From: Fictibacillus nanhaiensis
Lineage (GTDB): Bacteria > Bacillota > Bacilli > Bacillales > Fictibacillaceae
DNA: 64,000 bases
Direction: 5' to 3'
NCBI GenBank assembly: GCA_016401345.1
Contig: JAEACG010000002.1
Span: 62,001-126,000 of the forward strand
Under the pieces are notes generated by a model. That model saw only the letters and a list, made by a program, of their open reading frames with translations, was not told the origin of the DNA and ran no database searches. Below are positions 17,783 to 26,100 of this stretch, piece after piece; position 1 is the stretch's first letter; each line of letters begins with the position of its first letter. The position numbers were made by a program, and so were the translations under genes.

Positions 17783-18973
17783 TTGAAAAAAGGTCTAGTG
17801 TTGTTTATGGGGATATTACTTGGGAGTTTATCATTTTGGAGTTATAAGGGAGAAGCAGCAAGCTATGTAAATCCAAATCAAACGTATACATATGAAACGA
17901 TGACGAGTAACATCAAGACACTTGCTCAAAAATACCCGGGGTTAGTCCAATATCGATCCATTGGAAAAACGCCTTATGGTAGAGACATCTGGGCTGTTAA
18001 GCTAGGGAGAGGTGATGCGACGGTTTTATACAATGCATCACATCATGCAAGAGAGTGGATGACAACAAATATCGTGATGGAAATGATCGATCAGTATAGT
18101 GAACGCTATGTCTCCAACGGTACGATGGACGGCTATAATGTTGCAAATGTATTGAACAATACGTCTATTTGGTTCGTACCGATGACGAACCCAGAAGGTG
18201 TCGTACTTCAGCAAAAAGGATTGTCCGCTTTTCCCACATCAGCTCATGCCAATCTCATTAAGATGAATGGTGGAAGCAAAGATTTTAAAAGATGGAAGTC
18301 GAATGCCCAAGGGGTTGATCTGAACAGACAATATCCTGCGCGTTGGGAACAGATATCAAATAATGCAAAAGCTCCTTCTTTTAAAGATTACAAAGGTAGC
18401 GCTCCCCTTGTGACGAAGGAAGCAAAAGCGGTGTCGGCTCTCACTTATCTAGTAGACCCGGAAATTACGAACTCATACCACACAGCTGGAAGAATACTAT
18501 ACTACCATTTTAATTATGGAACCAACACCTTTGAAGGAGACAAAACCCTCGGTACAACTCTTGCCAACATGACAGGGTATCGACTAATCCCTCCTGATAC
18601 ACAGTTATCAAGTGGTGGTGGATACAAAGACTGGTTTATTCAAACCTTCAAACGTCCTGGTTTTACGTTTGAACTAGCTCCATATGCAGGAGAGACGAAT
18701 CCGCCAATCACGATTATTAATGAAGAATGGACAAGGAACAAAAAAGCAGGACTTTATATGGCAGTAGAAGGGGATAAGCGTTGGGAGAAGCGCATCACAC
18801 CAATAACAAAAACCATTACGCTTACTCAAAAAGTTCCTTTACATGACCGTCCTCATGTAAACCACAAAATGGCTGCAGCAAGTCTATATCCAGGGACTTA
18901 TAAAGCAAATGCAGCGTATGGAAACTTTTATCGTATCCAAACCATTCTTGGACCAAAATGGATCGTTAAATAA
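17783..18973 (+). CDS. Secreted zinc carboxypeptidase, M14 family
   Basis: 396 residues with a Sec signal peptide (cut likely after GEA, about residue 26) and an M14 metallopeptidase domain. The zinc ligands appear as HHAREW (His and Glu) and SYHTAG (His), with catalytic Glu in FTFELAPYAGE. No propeptide is evident before the domain. The last about 70 residues resemble an SH3-like wall-binding module (TLTQKVPLHDRPH … RIQTILGPKWIVK). It could trim peptides or cell-wall stem peptides outside the cell, as gamma-D-glutamyl-diamino acid peptidases do; this is inference. TTG 17783 follows AAAGGAGAGAACAGA; the in-frame TTG at 17765 overlaps the ribosome site. Confidence 0.85.
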   Translation: MKKGLVLFMGILLGSLSFWSYKGEAASYVNPNQTYTYETMTSNIKTLAQKYPGLVQYRSIGKTPYGRDIWAVKLGRGDATVLYNASHHAREWMTTNIVMEMIDQYSERYVSNGTMDGYNVANVLNNTSIWFVPMTNPEGVVLQQKGLSAFPTSAHANLIKMNGGSKDFKRWKSNAQGVDLNRQYPARWEQISNNAKAPSFKDYKGSAPLVTKEAKAVSALTYLVDPEITNSYHTAGRILYYHFNYGTNTFEGDKTLGTTLANMTGYRLIPPDTQLSSGGGYKDWFIQTFKRPGFTFELAPYAGETNPPITIINEEWTRNKKAGLYMAVEGDKRWEKRITPITKTITLTQKVPLHDRPHVNHKMAAASLYPGTYKANAAYGNFYRIQTILGPKWIVK

Positions 18974-18983
18974 AACATAAAGA

Positions 18984-19023
18984 AAAAACTGCTCTCTAGA
19001 ATTTGCTAGAGAGCAGTTTTTTC
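18984..19023. terminator. Bidirectional terminator between M14 peptidase and MFS genes
   Basis: 15-bp stem AAAACTGCTCTCTAG / CTAGAGAGCAGTTTT flanked by A and T runs, between convergent genes. Confidence 0.9.
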
Positions 19024-20294
19024 TATGCGCTGATCGTGTGAGATGAATCCACTTTCGGTTCTGGAACAAACATAAGGATCGTAATACCGATGATAAAAAG
19101 AACGACAAGACTGAACACGGCACTAGCAGAATTACCGGTAACTTGAGCGGTTACGGCGATTAACAACGGCCCCATAATGGAGGCGAACTTGCCGAAAATA
19201 TTATAAAAGCCAAAGAATTCGTTCGAGTTTTCTTTCGGAACCAATTTAGCAAAATAAGCACGGCTTAGCGCTTGAATTCCACCTTGAGACGTAGCAACTA
19301 GCATCGCTAAAATCCAGAAATCCATTGTTGTTTTTAAGAAATAAGCATAAATACAAACGATAATGTAGACCACTATTCCAACGTAAAGCATCTTCTTACC
19401 TGTAAATCTTTCTGCTAACCTTCCGTATAGAATGGCAAAAGGAGCAGCGACCACCTGTGTTACAAAAAGAATGATTAAAAGGTTAGTAGAACTGATTCCA
19501 AGATCTGAACCATAAGCGGTGGACATCGTTATGATGGTCCCGACGCCATCGATATAAAAGAAATAAGCGAGCAGAAATAAAAATAGAGCCCGATACTTTC
19601 TTATTTCTTTCATTGTTTTACCTAAACGTTTAAAGCTGTTGATCAAAGGTTTCGGCTCTCGTTCGATACCGTACTTCTGATAAACGTTCTTCAGCATAGG
19701 AATCGTAAATATCCCCCACCATATGGCAGTGATCAAAAATGCAATCTTGCTAGCTAGAGTAGTTGAGATCGGCAGAACTTCATTTTGTGCCAACACGATA
19801 ATCGCGATACTGATTAAAAAAGGAATCGTGCTCCCGATGTATCCTAATCCGAATCCTCTAGATGACACTCTGTTCATTCTTTCTTCTGTTGTTACATCGG
19901 TTATAAAAGCGTCATAAAAGACATTAGATCCGCTAGAGCCGATTGCAGTTAACGTATAAAATATTAATAATAAGAGCCATTGATCACTTGGAATAAAAGC
20001 TAATGATGCAGTAGAAATAAGACCAAGTGCAAAAAAGAAAGTGAAGAATCGCTTCTTTAATCCTTTATAATCTGCAATTGTACCTAAAACGGGGCTAAGC
20101 ATCGCTAATATGAACGTAGCAATCGCGATCGTATAACCCAAATAAGCGGTTGAATCCGAAGAGCTGACTCCTGCATTTGTGGCAGCTGCTTTAAAGAACA
20201 AAGGAAATACAGCTGTTGAGATAATAATTGAATACGCTGAGTTTGCCCAATCATAATACATCCAGCTATTCTCTTCTTTCGTAAACCGTTTCAT
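19023..20294 (-). CDS. yxiO: MFS transporter of the UMF1/Atg22 type
   Basis: 423 residues, about twelve TM helices. The N-terminus SWMYYDWANSAYSIII and the loop NVFYDAFITDVTTEERMNRVSSRGFG are hallmarks of the UMF1 (Atg22-like) family, to which B. subtilis YxiO belongs. The substrate is unknown; yeast Atg22 effluxes amino acids from the vacuole. The ATG follows GAGAGGACAAAACCT. It lies 37 bp downstream of the phosphodiesterase gene on the same strand, so the two may be co-transcribed. Confidence 0.85.
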   Translation of the reverse strand: MKRFTKEENSWMYYDWANSAYSIIISTAVFPLFFKAAATNAGVSSSDSTAYLGYTIAIATFILAMLSPVLGTIADYKGLKKRFFTFFFALGLISTASLAFIPSDQWLLLLIFYTLTAIGSSGSNVFYDAFITDVTTEERMNRVSSRGFGLGYIGSTIPFLISIAIIVLAQNEVLPISTTLASKIAFLITAIWWGIFTIPMLKNVYQKYGIEREPKPLINSFKRLGKTMKEIRKYRALFLFLLAYFFYIDGVGTIITMSTAYGSDLGISSTNLLIILFVTQVVAAPFAILYGRLAERFTGKKMLYVGIVVYIIVCIYAYFLKTTMDFWILAMLVATSQGGIQALSRAYFAKLVPKENSNEFFGFYNIFGKFASIMGPLLIAVTAQVTGNSASAVFSLVVLFIIGITILMFVPEPKVDSSHTISA

Positions 20295-20331
20295 AGGTTT
20301 TGTCCTCTCTATACTAGAATTTAGTTAAAAA

Positions 20332-21639
20332 CTAGATGTTTAAAAACTCTTGTACGACTTTACCATCCGTTTTTCCTAAATCTAGACCTAATAGTTTAGC
20401 AAACGTCGGCCCTTCATCAATTAAATGCATGGAAGGAACAACAACATTTCTTTGTATCCCTTTACCTGCTAATAACAGGATAGTAGTGTAGTCTTCTTTT
20501 TCAGGAGAATAACCATGACAAGCATGCGTGAACCGTTTTTCCCTCACATCTTGATCTGTAATGTTGTTTAGAAAAGAGCCTTGATGTTCTTCGTTAAAAT
20601 AAAAACCTCGTCTAGCTTCTACCATAAACGCACATTGATCATCAGCACCGGTTGCAGCCGCTTGTTCTTGACTGTAAATCTTTTCAATACCATTTCTTTC
20701 ATCAATCAATAAGTGATCCAGAAGTTTTTTCACTACCTCCTTTGTTTGTAGATCAGATGAATCCTTCAGGTAAATATATGCTGATCCATCACAACTTTTG
20801 CAATAGGCTTTCCAATTTTGTATAGCCCCTTTTGAATCAGTGTCTATTAATCCATGTTCTTTTAATAGTACATTCAGTTTAATAGCTTTGCTCTCATCAA
20901 GTGCGCTATGATCTCCTAATACGGCGATCGTCGTTTCTTCATATATACCAGCTTCCTGTAAGGATTCGATAATTTTGCCAAGTCTGTTGTCATGTCTTTT
21001 TATCGCATCCATTGCTTCATCAGAAGAAAAACCATGATAGTGCCTCTGTGAATCAAGATCCACAAAATGAACAAGCAATAGCTCAGGTTTTTTATTCTTA
21101 ATCGTATGTATCGTGGACTCTAAAACAAAATCATCAAGCTCAGGCTGGTTCAAACCACTACGCAGATGTCCGAATCGACGGTTCATATCAAGTTGATATC
21201 TTTTACTTCCGTTTAGTAGAGAAACAGGAATCTGGTGGTGCCACTTACGGTTCGCAAAAATTTCGGGCATGTTGTAATCGATGTTCGCTCTTGCAGTCAC
21301 TGGCCAAAGGAGAGCACCGGTAGTCATACCTGCTTTTTTAGCTTCATCATATAAAGTAGTTCCTTTAATATGTTTTCTGTGCCAATACCAATCAGGTGAA
21401 GCTTTGCCTGGCTGTGTTAACGTATTATTTACGATTCCGTGGTTTTTTGGATACCTTCCTGTAACAATCGAGGTATGACAGGGATACGTTACAGAAGGAT
21501 AGATTGTCTCTACTTTTTTGCAATGTGAGCCTCGATCCAATAATTCCTTAAAATGCGGAAGCTGATCTAAGATAGGGAAATCAAGGGAAGAAAGACAGTC
21601 AAAAGAGATGACAACTAAATGATTGGTTAGACGGGACAT
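20332..21639 (-). CDS. Alkaline-phosphatase-superfamily phosphodiesterase (ENPP-like)
   Basis: 435 residues of the type I phosphodiesterase/nucleotide pyrophosphatase family, which uses two metal ions. Visible motifs are the first metal Asp in VISFDCLSS, the nucleophile Thr region YPSVTYPCHTSIVTGRYP, the metal ligands in VHFVDLDSQRHYHG and VLGDHSALD, and a late His in ACHGYSPEKED. No signal peptide or TM segment is seen, so it is probably cytosolic. ATG 21639 has TTTTGGAGGAGTGTT upstream; the extension to 21672 does not. The substrate is unknown. Confidence 0.82.
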   Translation of the reverse strand: MSRLTNHLVVISFDCLSSLDFPILDQLPHFKELLDRGSHCKKVETIYPSVTYPCHTSIVTGRYPKNHGIVNNTLTQPGKASPDWYWHRKHIKGTTLYDEAKKAGMTTGALLWPVTARANIDYNMPEIFANRKWHHQIPVSLLNGSKRYQLDMNRRFGHLRSGLNQPELDDFVLESTIHTIKNKKPELLLVHFVDLDSQRHYHGFSSDEAMDAIKRHDNRLGKIIESLQEAGIYEETTIAVLGDHSALDESKAIKLNVLLKEHGLIDTDSKGAIQNWKAYCKSCDGSAYIYLKDSSDLQTKEVVKKLLDHLLIDERNGIEKIYSQEQAAATGADDQCAFMVEARRGFYFNEEHQGSFLNNITDQDVREKRFTHACHGYSPEKEDYTTILLLAGKGIQRNVVVPSMHLIDEGPTFAKLLGLDLGKTDGKVVQEFLNI

Positions 21640-21810
21640 AACACTCCTCCAAAAGTTGCTAAGATTAACCATTCTAAATTAAATGATAGCATAAGGGAAT
21701 ATAACGCGTGTAAAGTCTATGTATGAATTATAAAAAATCATACCATTTCCTTTCCAAACTTTGTAAGTTGTGTTATGAATGAATTATCTCATTATATAGC
21801 GGGTGATGAA

Positions 21811-22224
21811 GTGATCAAATGGTGGTTAAGTGTTGTATTAATGTTTTTTATCACATCTGGTGTAATTCTGTACGTCTTGACGATGGATTACGCTTCTGAA
21901 AAAGCAATGGTCGAAATCACAAAAGAATTAAAGTCCAATGAAGATGAGATCACGAAACTTCTAGAAGACCCAGAGATTAGAAAGTACATAGAAACAGGGA
22001 AGCCTCCAAAGCAGAAGTTGCCATTTACTTCAAAGGATGATGCTGTTCAATTCATCTCTGAAAGATACACTATTCAAGAACTAGCTTCCATTAGAGAGAA
22101 GGTAAGTAAAGGCTTGAATGAAGACGAAAAGCAAGCTGTATATGAGAAGCTGCTCGAAAAAGTAACGGATAATGAGCTGATGGCGCTTAAAGTAGTCGCT
22201 TTAAAAGAGATAAAGAAGAAATAA
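21811..22224 (+). CDS. Hypothetical single-TM protein
   Basis: About 137 residues: an N-terminal TM helix (about 3-23: WWLSVVLMFFITSGVILYVL) followed by a charged helical region rich in Glu and Lys. I do not recognise the family. GTG 21811 is chosen because GGGTGAT sits just ahead and it puts the TM helix at the N-terminus; ATG 21775 has no ribosome site. The soluble part probably faces outward or the cytoplasm as a coiled helical bundle; no enzyme motif. A terminator follows. Confidence 0.65.
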   Translation: MIKWWLSVVLMFFITSGVILYVLTMDYASEKAMVEITKELKSNEDEITKLLEDPEIRKYIETGKPPKQKLPFTSKDDAVQFISERYTIQELASIREKVSKGLNEDEKQAVYEKLLEKVTDNELMALKVVALKEIKKK

Positions 22225-22228
22225 AAAA

Positions 22229-22250
22229 AGCCCGTAACAGGGCTTTTTTT
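22229..22250 (+). terminator. Terminator after the single-TM protein gene
   Basis: Stem AGCCC / GGGCT with flanking A and T runs; bidirectional between convergent genes. Confidence 0.8.
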
Positions 22251-22258
22251 CTATGTCT

Positions 22259-23038
22259 TTAAAACTTTACTGTAATCTTTCCATCCATTATTGAAATGTA
22301 GTAGCCGTTATTTTCATCCTGCTTGACTTGAATGGGTTCGCCCGTTCTAATGACTTCTTGAATCTGTTCCTTAATCGTAGGATGCATATCGTATAGAACG
22401 TCTACATTTTCGATCGAAACGGTATTAATTCCTGTACTAAAACCCATAATCAATCGATCGGTAGAATTATCAAACATCAAAAAACTGTCGCTATATTCAA
22501 TCGCATAAAGAGTAGCATCATGTTTCTTTGCGATGGCTACGAGATCTTTTAAGTTCTCATGTGTATCATCCATTAAGCTAACATATGTGTAACCACCAAT
22601 AATTTTAGTTTCAGGCATCTTCGCTTGTGCTTGCTCTTCTACTTTAGGTTTTTCCTCCACATTTTTTGTCTGTGGCTGAACAGCAGGCTTTGGTTTAGGT
22701 TTTGTTGTTTGAGTTTTATTTTCTTTCGGCAGTTCGGAAATCTTTGGCTGTTCTACTTTTTCTTTTGCAACTTGTTTTTGAACGGTTTCTTCATTTTGCG
22801 TTTGAACAGGAATGTTCGCTTTCGATGCTGCTACCCGTTTTTTATTTTTTTCAACATCATTTTGATTTAGTTTTAGTGTAAGTACTTTATCAGTTTGTGT
22901 AGGAGTGACAACCTCCTGTTTAATAGGAGCATTCTGTTCTGTTGCTTTTACTTTGCTCTCAAAATCGCTATCATTTAATACCCCGATTGTTAGTAATGCT
23001 GTTGCTGTAAAGATGACCGTACGTTTTTTGAATTTCAA
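22259..23038 (-). CDS. Hypothetical secreted protein with Lys/Gln/Pro-rich linker
   Basis: 259 residues. A basic-hydrophobic N-terminus (FKKRTVIFTATALLTIGV) acts as a signal peptide or anchor. A low-complexity region (about 30-145) rich in Lys, Gln, Pro, Thr and Glu leads to a compact C-terminal domain (about 150-259) starting GGYTYVSLMDDTHENLKDL. I do not recognise that domain. The linker suggests crossing of the cell wall. TTG 23038 is the start, nine bases after AGGAGG. Confidence 0.65.
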   Translation of the reverse strand: MKFKKRTVIFTATALLTIGVLNDSDFESKVKATEQNAPIKQEVVTPTQTDKVLTLKLNQNDVEKNKKRVAASKANIPVQTQNEETVQKQVAKEKVEQPKISELPKENKTQTTKPKPKPAVQPQTKNVEEKPKVEEQAQAKMPETKIIGGYTYVSLMDDTHENLKDLVAIAKKHDATLYAIEYSDSFLMFDNSTDRLIMGFSTGINTVSIENVDVLYDMHPTIKEQIQEVIRTGEPIQVKQDENNGYYISIMDGKITVKF

Positions 23039-23250
23039 TGTTATGTCCTCCTCATTGTCTTGTTATTTATTAGACGAGAGAAGACCTGAAATGGTTTCAC
23101 TAATATTACAGAAATATTTCATAAATGTTACAAAGTGCATTTTTCTATAAAAAAACGTGAACCTTAAAGGGGATTCTGTGGATAAAAAGAAGTCATATAA
23201 TACGTCAGTGTGAGGAGGAATTTGGCGAGCCATTTATTTTTACATATTTA

Positions 23251-23264
23251 TGTAAGCGCATTCA
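23251..23264. promoter_or_regulatory. Predicted cre (CcpA) site upstream of the solute symporter
   Basis: TGTAAGCGCATTCA fits the cre consensus TGNNARCGNWWWCA at every fixed position. It lies about 40 bp before the 41-residue symporter partner gene, where CcpA would block transcription. CcpA control would fit uptake of a secondary carbon source. Confidence 0.65.
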
Positions 23265-23302
23265 CGAATTATGTTTTCACATTTATTTCATTGGAGGGGA
23301 TT

Positions 23303-23428
23303 ATGTTTATGCTTGGAATGGAAGATGGACTTATCGCATTTGTGTGGGTGGCTACCGTTGTCTCGGCATTAGGGTGTGTTGTCTTTGGTGGAATCATGTG
23401 GAACAGAGGAGGGAATGACTCAAAATGA
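23303..23428 (+). CDS. Small accessory protein of the sodium/solute symporter
   Basis: 41 residues: MFMLGMEDG, one TM helix (about 10-31) and a short polar tail ending NRGGNDSK. It starts at ATG 23303 after TTGGAGGGGATT and its stop overlaps the symporter start (ATGA), so the two are made together. Small single-TM proteins of this kind are known directly upstream of some SSS symporters; a structural or assembly role is inferred. Confidence 0.75.
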   Translation: MFMLGMEDGLIAFVWVATVVSALGCVVFGGIMWNRGGNDSK

Positions 23429-25023
23429 ATTTTGCAGTCCTTATTCCGATCCTTATCGTCTATATGGGTATCATGTCTTGGTTGGCTTATTATGGATATA
23501 AAAAGACGATAACAGAGTCAGATTATTTAGTAGGTGGTCGAAACATTCACCCTGCGATCATGGCATTGTCTTACGGAGCTACTTTCATTAGTACGTCGGC
23601 CATTGTGGGTTTTGGTGGCGTCTCAGCAGCTCATGGATTTAGCTTGTTATGGCTAGCGTTTCTTAACATCGTACTAGGTATATTTGTCGCTTTTGCCATT
23701 TTCGGAACCAAGATTAGAAAGTTGTCACTAGATCTAAACGCTACAACGTTTCCTACACTGCTAGGAAAAAGATATGATTCAAAATTTATCACGGTTTTTT
23801 CAGGAGCTATGATATTTATTTTAATGCCAGCCTATACGAGTATTGTTTTGATTGGGGGAGGAAGATTTCTTCAAGAATCTCTTTCGATGAACTTTAATCT
23901 CGCTCTTATTCTGCTAGCTGCAATCATTGGGATCTATGTAGTAACAGGTGGAATTAAGGCCGTTATGTATACTGATGCGTTTGGTGCAGTTGTTATGTTG
24001 ATCGGGATGGCTATCTTCTTGTTCGTCACCTATCAAGCAGTAGGCGGCATTATGGAGGGGCATAATGGATTAACCGCAATGAAGGATCTAGTGCCTCAAG
24101 CTCTTATCGATCAAGGACATCAAGGCTGGACAAGTATGCCTGAATTCGGATCTCCACTTTGGTGGACCATTGTTAGTACCATAATCATGGGAGTTGGAAT
24201 AGGAGTATTAGCGCAGCCTCAACTCGCAATGAGATGCATGACTGTAAAAGATGATCGAGCACTTTATCGTTCTGTATTAGTCGGCGGTGTTTTTATCTTT
24301 TTTATGACAGGTGCAGCTTTTGTGATCGGCCCGTTAAGCAATCTATATTTTTATGAGAAAACCGGTGAGATCGCTTTAACAGCCGCAAAAGGAAACGTCG
24401 ATCTTATCATCCCTATCTTCATTAACCAAATCATGCCTGAATGGTTTATCTATCTGTTTACACTCACTTTATTATCTGCCACAATCTCTACAGTTAGTTC
24501 ACTCATTCATGTTCAAGCAACAGCTTTTGGCCAAGATATTTTAAAAACTCTTGGTATTCAATCCTTATTTGGATCGAAGCTCAATCCTTCAAGAATCGGC
24601 GTGCTCATTGGAGTAATCGCTGCTGTTATATTAGCTTACTTGCTTCCAGCGGGAATCATCGCTCAAGCAACGGCCTTTTGGTTTGGAATATGCGCAGCCG
24701 GATTCATGCCAACTCTGATAGGAGCACTATATTGGAAAAGAGCTACGAAGACCGCAGCTACAGCAAGTATGATCATTGGGTTTACTGTAAGTATCATCGG
24801 TTTCTTATTCATACACCTTAAAGAATCTGCTGCTATCGGGTTATCACAAGCATGGTTTGGAAAAGCAGCGATATTTCCTTATCCATGGACGCACATCGAT
24901 CCTCTATTCTACGCTTTACCTTTATCTACAGCCGTATTCATAATCGTTAGCTTACTCGATAAAAGAACAAGCTTTACCCAGAAAAATGAAAAAGAACCGA
25001 TGATCACAGCTGTATCTGAATAA
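23425..25023 (+). CDS. Sodium:solute symporter (SSS family)
   Basis: 532 residues with about 13 TM helices. LVGGRNIHPAIMALSYGATFISTSAIVGFGG near the N-terminus and the GGIKAVMYTDAFGAVVM segment define the SSS family. It would import an organic solute driven by Na+; the family includes proline, pantothenate and acetate carriers and I cannot choose. Translationally coupled to the 41-residue partner. The upstream cre site suggests it is repressed when glucose is present. The C-terminal tail is short and charged. Confidence 0.88.
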   Translation: MNFAVLIPILIVYMGIMSWLAYYGYKKTITESDYLVGGRNIHPAIMALSYGATFISTSAIVGFGGVSAAHGFSLLWLAFLNIVLGIFVAFAIFGTKIRKLSLDLNATTFPTLLGKRYDSKFITVFSGAMIFILMPAYTSIVLIGGGRFLQESLSMNFNLALILLAAIIGIYVVTGGIKAVMYTDAFGAVVMLIGMAIFLFVTYQAVGGIMEGHNGLTAMKDLVPQALIDQGHQGWTSMPEFGSPLWWTIVSTIIMGVGIGVLAQPQLAMRCMTVKDDRALYRSVLVGGVFIFFMTGAAFVIGPLSNLYFYEKTGEIALTAAKGNVDLIIPIFINQIMPEWFIYLFTLTLLSATISTVSSLIHVQATAFGQDILKTLGIQSLFGSKLNPSRIGVLIGVIAAVILAYLLPAGIIAQATAFWFGICAAGFMPTLIGALYWKRATKTAATASMIIGFTVSIIGFLFIHLKESAAIGLSQAWFGKAAIFPYPWTHIDPLFYALPLSTAVFIIVSLLDKRTSFTQKNEKEPMITAVSE

Positions 25024-25111
25024 ATCATTCGTGGCAAACTCAATTCATTTCAAGAAGTATGAACCTCCGTTATTTGTTGCAAACTAGGAACAGATAAAGG
25101 AGGTTTTTTAC

Positions 25112-25570
25112 ATGGATCAAGTAAAAGTCATTATTATGAAATTTCTTGTGTGCCTGATAGCATTTTGGATCGGACTCGATCTGTTCTTTGACGCTTCGAT
25201 CAGTGATATCGTTTCTTTTGCGGTTACAACAACTGCAATCACATATATTGTAGCGGACCGTATATTGTTGCCGAGAATAGGTAAGAACAACACGTTGATG
25301 GCAGAATTTATTTTAGCGTATCTAGTGGTTTGGATTTTTGGGTCGATTCTGTTAAATGGGTACATGCAGATTGCCTGGGGAAGTGTGATTGCAGCGGGTA
25401 TTATCACCGCTACAGAAGTTTTTGTTCATCAATACTTATTAAAGCACATGCCTTCAAAGAATAAAGAGAGAAATGGGAGGCAACAAAGAAGGTTTAGACC
25501 AGGGTTTCGTTATGCAACAGAATTTGCTGAAGAACAAGATCCAAGAAATAAAAATAATAAACAAGAATAG
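25112..25570 (+). CDS. yndM: DUF2512 membrane protein (YndM family)
   Basis: 152 residues with four TM helices (about 8-25, 32-50, 62-85, 90-108) and a basic C-terminal tail (RNGRQQRRFRPGFRY). It resembles B. subtilis YndM of the DUF2512 family, a small membrane protein of unknown function found in spore formers. The ATG follows AAAGGAGGTTTTTTAC. A terminator follows, so it is likely monocistronic. Confidence 0.75.
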   Translation: MDQVKVIIMKFLVCLIAFWIGLDLFFDASISDIVSFAVTTTAITYIVADRILLPRIGKNNTLMAEFILAYLVVWIFGSILLNGYMQIAWGSVIAAGIITATEVFVHQYLLKHMPSKNKERNGRQQRRFRPGFRYATEFAEEQDPRNKNNKQE

Positions 25571-25577
25571 TCTCCAA

Positions 25578-25614
25578 AAAAGTATCATGGCGTAAGAGCA
25601 TGATACTTTTTTGT
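25578..25614 (+). terminator. Terminator after yndM
   Basis: Stem AAAAGTATCATG / CATGATACTTTT followed by TTGTT. Confidence 0.85.
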
Positions 25615-25623
25615 TCTGAATAG

Positions 25624-25647
25624 AAAAAACCTTGAGCTCTCTCAAGG
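25624..25647 (-). terminator. Terminator of the tRNA-Ala gene
   Basis: On the minus strand CCTTGAG-AGAG-CTCAAGG is followed by TTTTTT, about 25 bp past the tRNA 3' end. Confidence 0.8.
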
Positions 25648-25672
25648 GATTAGTGATTCGTTTGAATTTATA

Positions 25673-25748
25673 TGGTGGAGACTAGCGGGATCGAACCGCT
25701 GACCTTTTGGCTGCCAGCCAAACGCTCTCCCAGCTGAGCTAAGCCCCC
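25673..25748 (-). tRNA. tRNA-Ala (anticodon GGC)
   Basis: The 76-nt minus-strand sequence folds into a cloverleaf: 5' acceptor arm GGGGGCT pairs with AGTCTCC (two G·U pairs), D arm GCTCAGCTGGGAGAGC, anticodon stem TTTGG/CCAAA with loop CTGGCAG (anticodon GGC, T33, A37), T arm with GGTTCGATCC, and an encoded CCA end. It reads the GCC and GCU alanine codons. It is a single tRNA gene, not part of an rRNA-linked cluster. Confidence 0.95.
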
Positions 25749-25964
25749 GATTAATACTGACATAGAAAAGTATATAATTATTCTGAAAGTGGAGCAAGTC
25801 CTTTTTGGATAAATCTGCATACCCTCGTTCTTAACATCAAATAATAATTAAAATATATTACAGTTATGATTCATCAAAAATTTTAGTCATACCTAACTCT
25901 CCTCTAAATGACACTTTCTCAAAAAGATATAAGTCTTTTTTACCTTAAAAGTATTTTTATTAAT

Positions 25965-25982
25965 ACTGGTATAGACAACTAG
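25965..25982. promoter_or_regulatory. NagR/DasR-type operator (dre site) before nagZ
   Basis: ACTGGTATAGACAACTAG matches the dre pattern of GntR/HutC-type regulators (DasR consensus ACTGGTCTAGACCACT; B. subtilis NagR sites are similar). The same 18 bases occur exactly before nagA at 29508-29525, and a NagR gene lies in the locus. Confidence 0.8.
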
Positions 25983-26065
25983 GCCTAGTAGTTTAAAGGA
26001 CTTAAGTTCTGTTTTGTACTCTTACGACAGGAACCGCTTTTTTTCTACCGAAAAGTGACAAAGAA

Positions 26066-26079
26066 AGAAAGCGCTACCA
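26066..26079. promoter_or_regulatory. cre-like site before nagZ
   Basis: AGAAAGCGCTACCA resembles the cre consensus with two departures (first T and one W position). It lies 22 bp before the nagZ start. Weaker than the other cre candidates. Confidence 0.4.
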
Positions 26080-26100
26080 AATTTTAAGGAGGTTAGTAAT

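Larger units (their letters stand above)
25749..26100 (+). other. 352-bp intergenic region before the nagZ operon
   Basis: AT-rich with no coding potential that I can support. It holds a NagR/DasR-type operator at 25965-25982, a cre-like site at 26066-26079 and the ribosome site AAGGAGGTTAGTAAT of nagZ. The promoter for the cell-wall sugar locus should lie here; I cannot place its -35 and -10 boxes with confidence. Confidence 0.6.
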
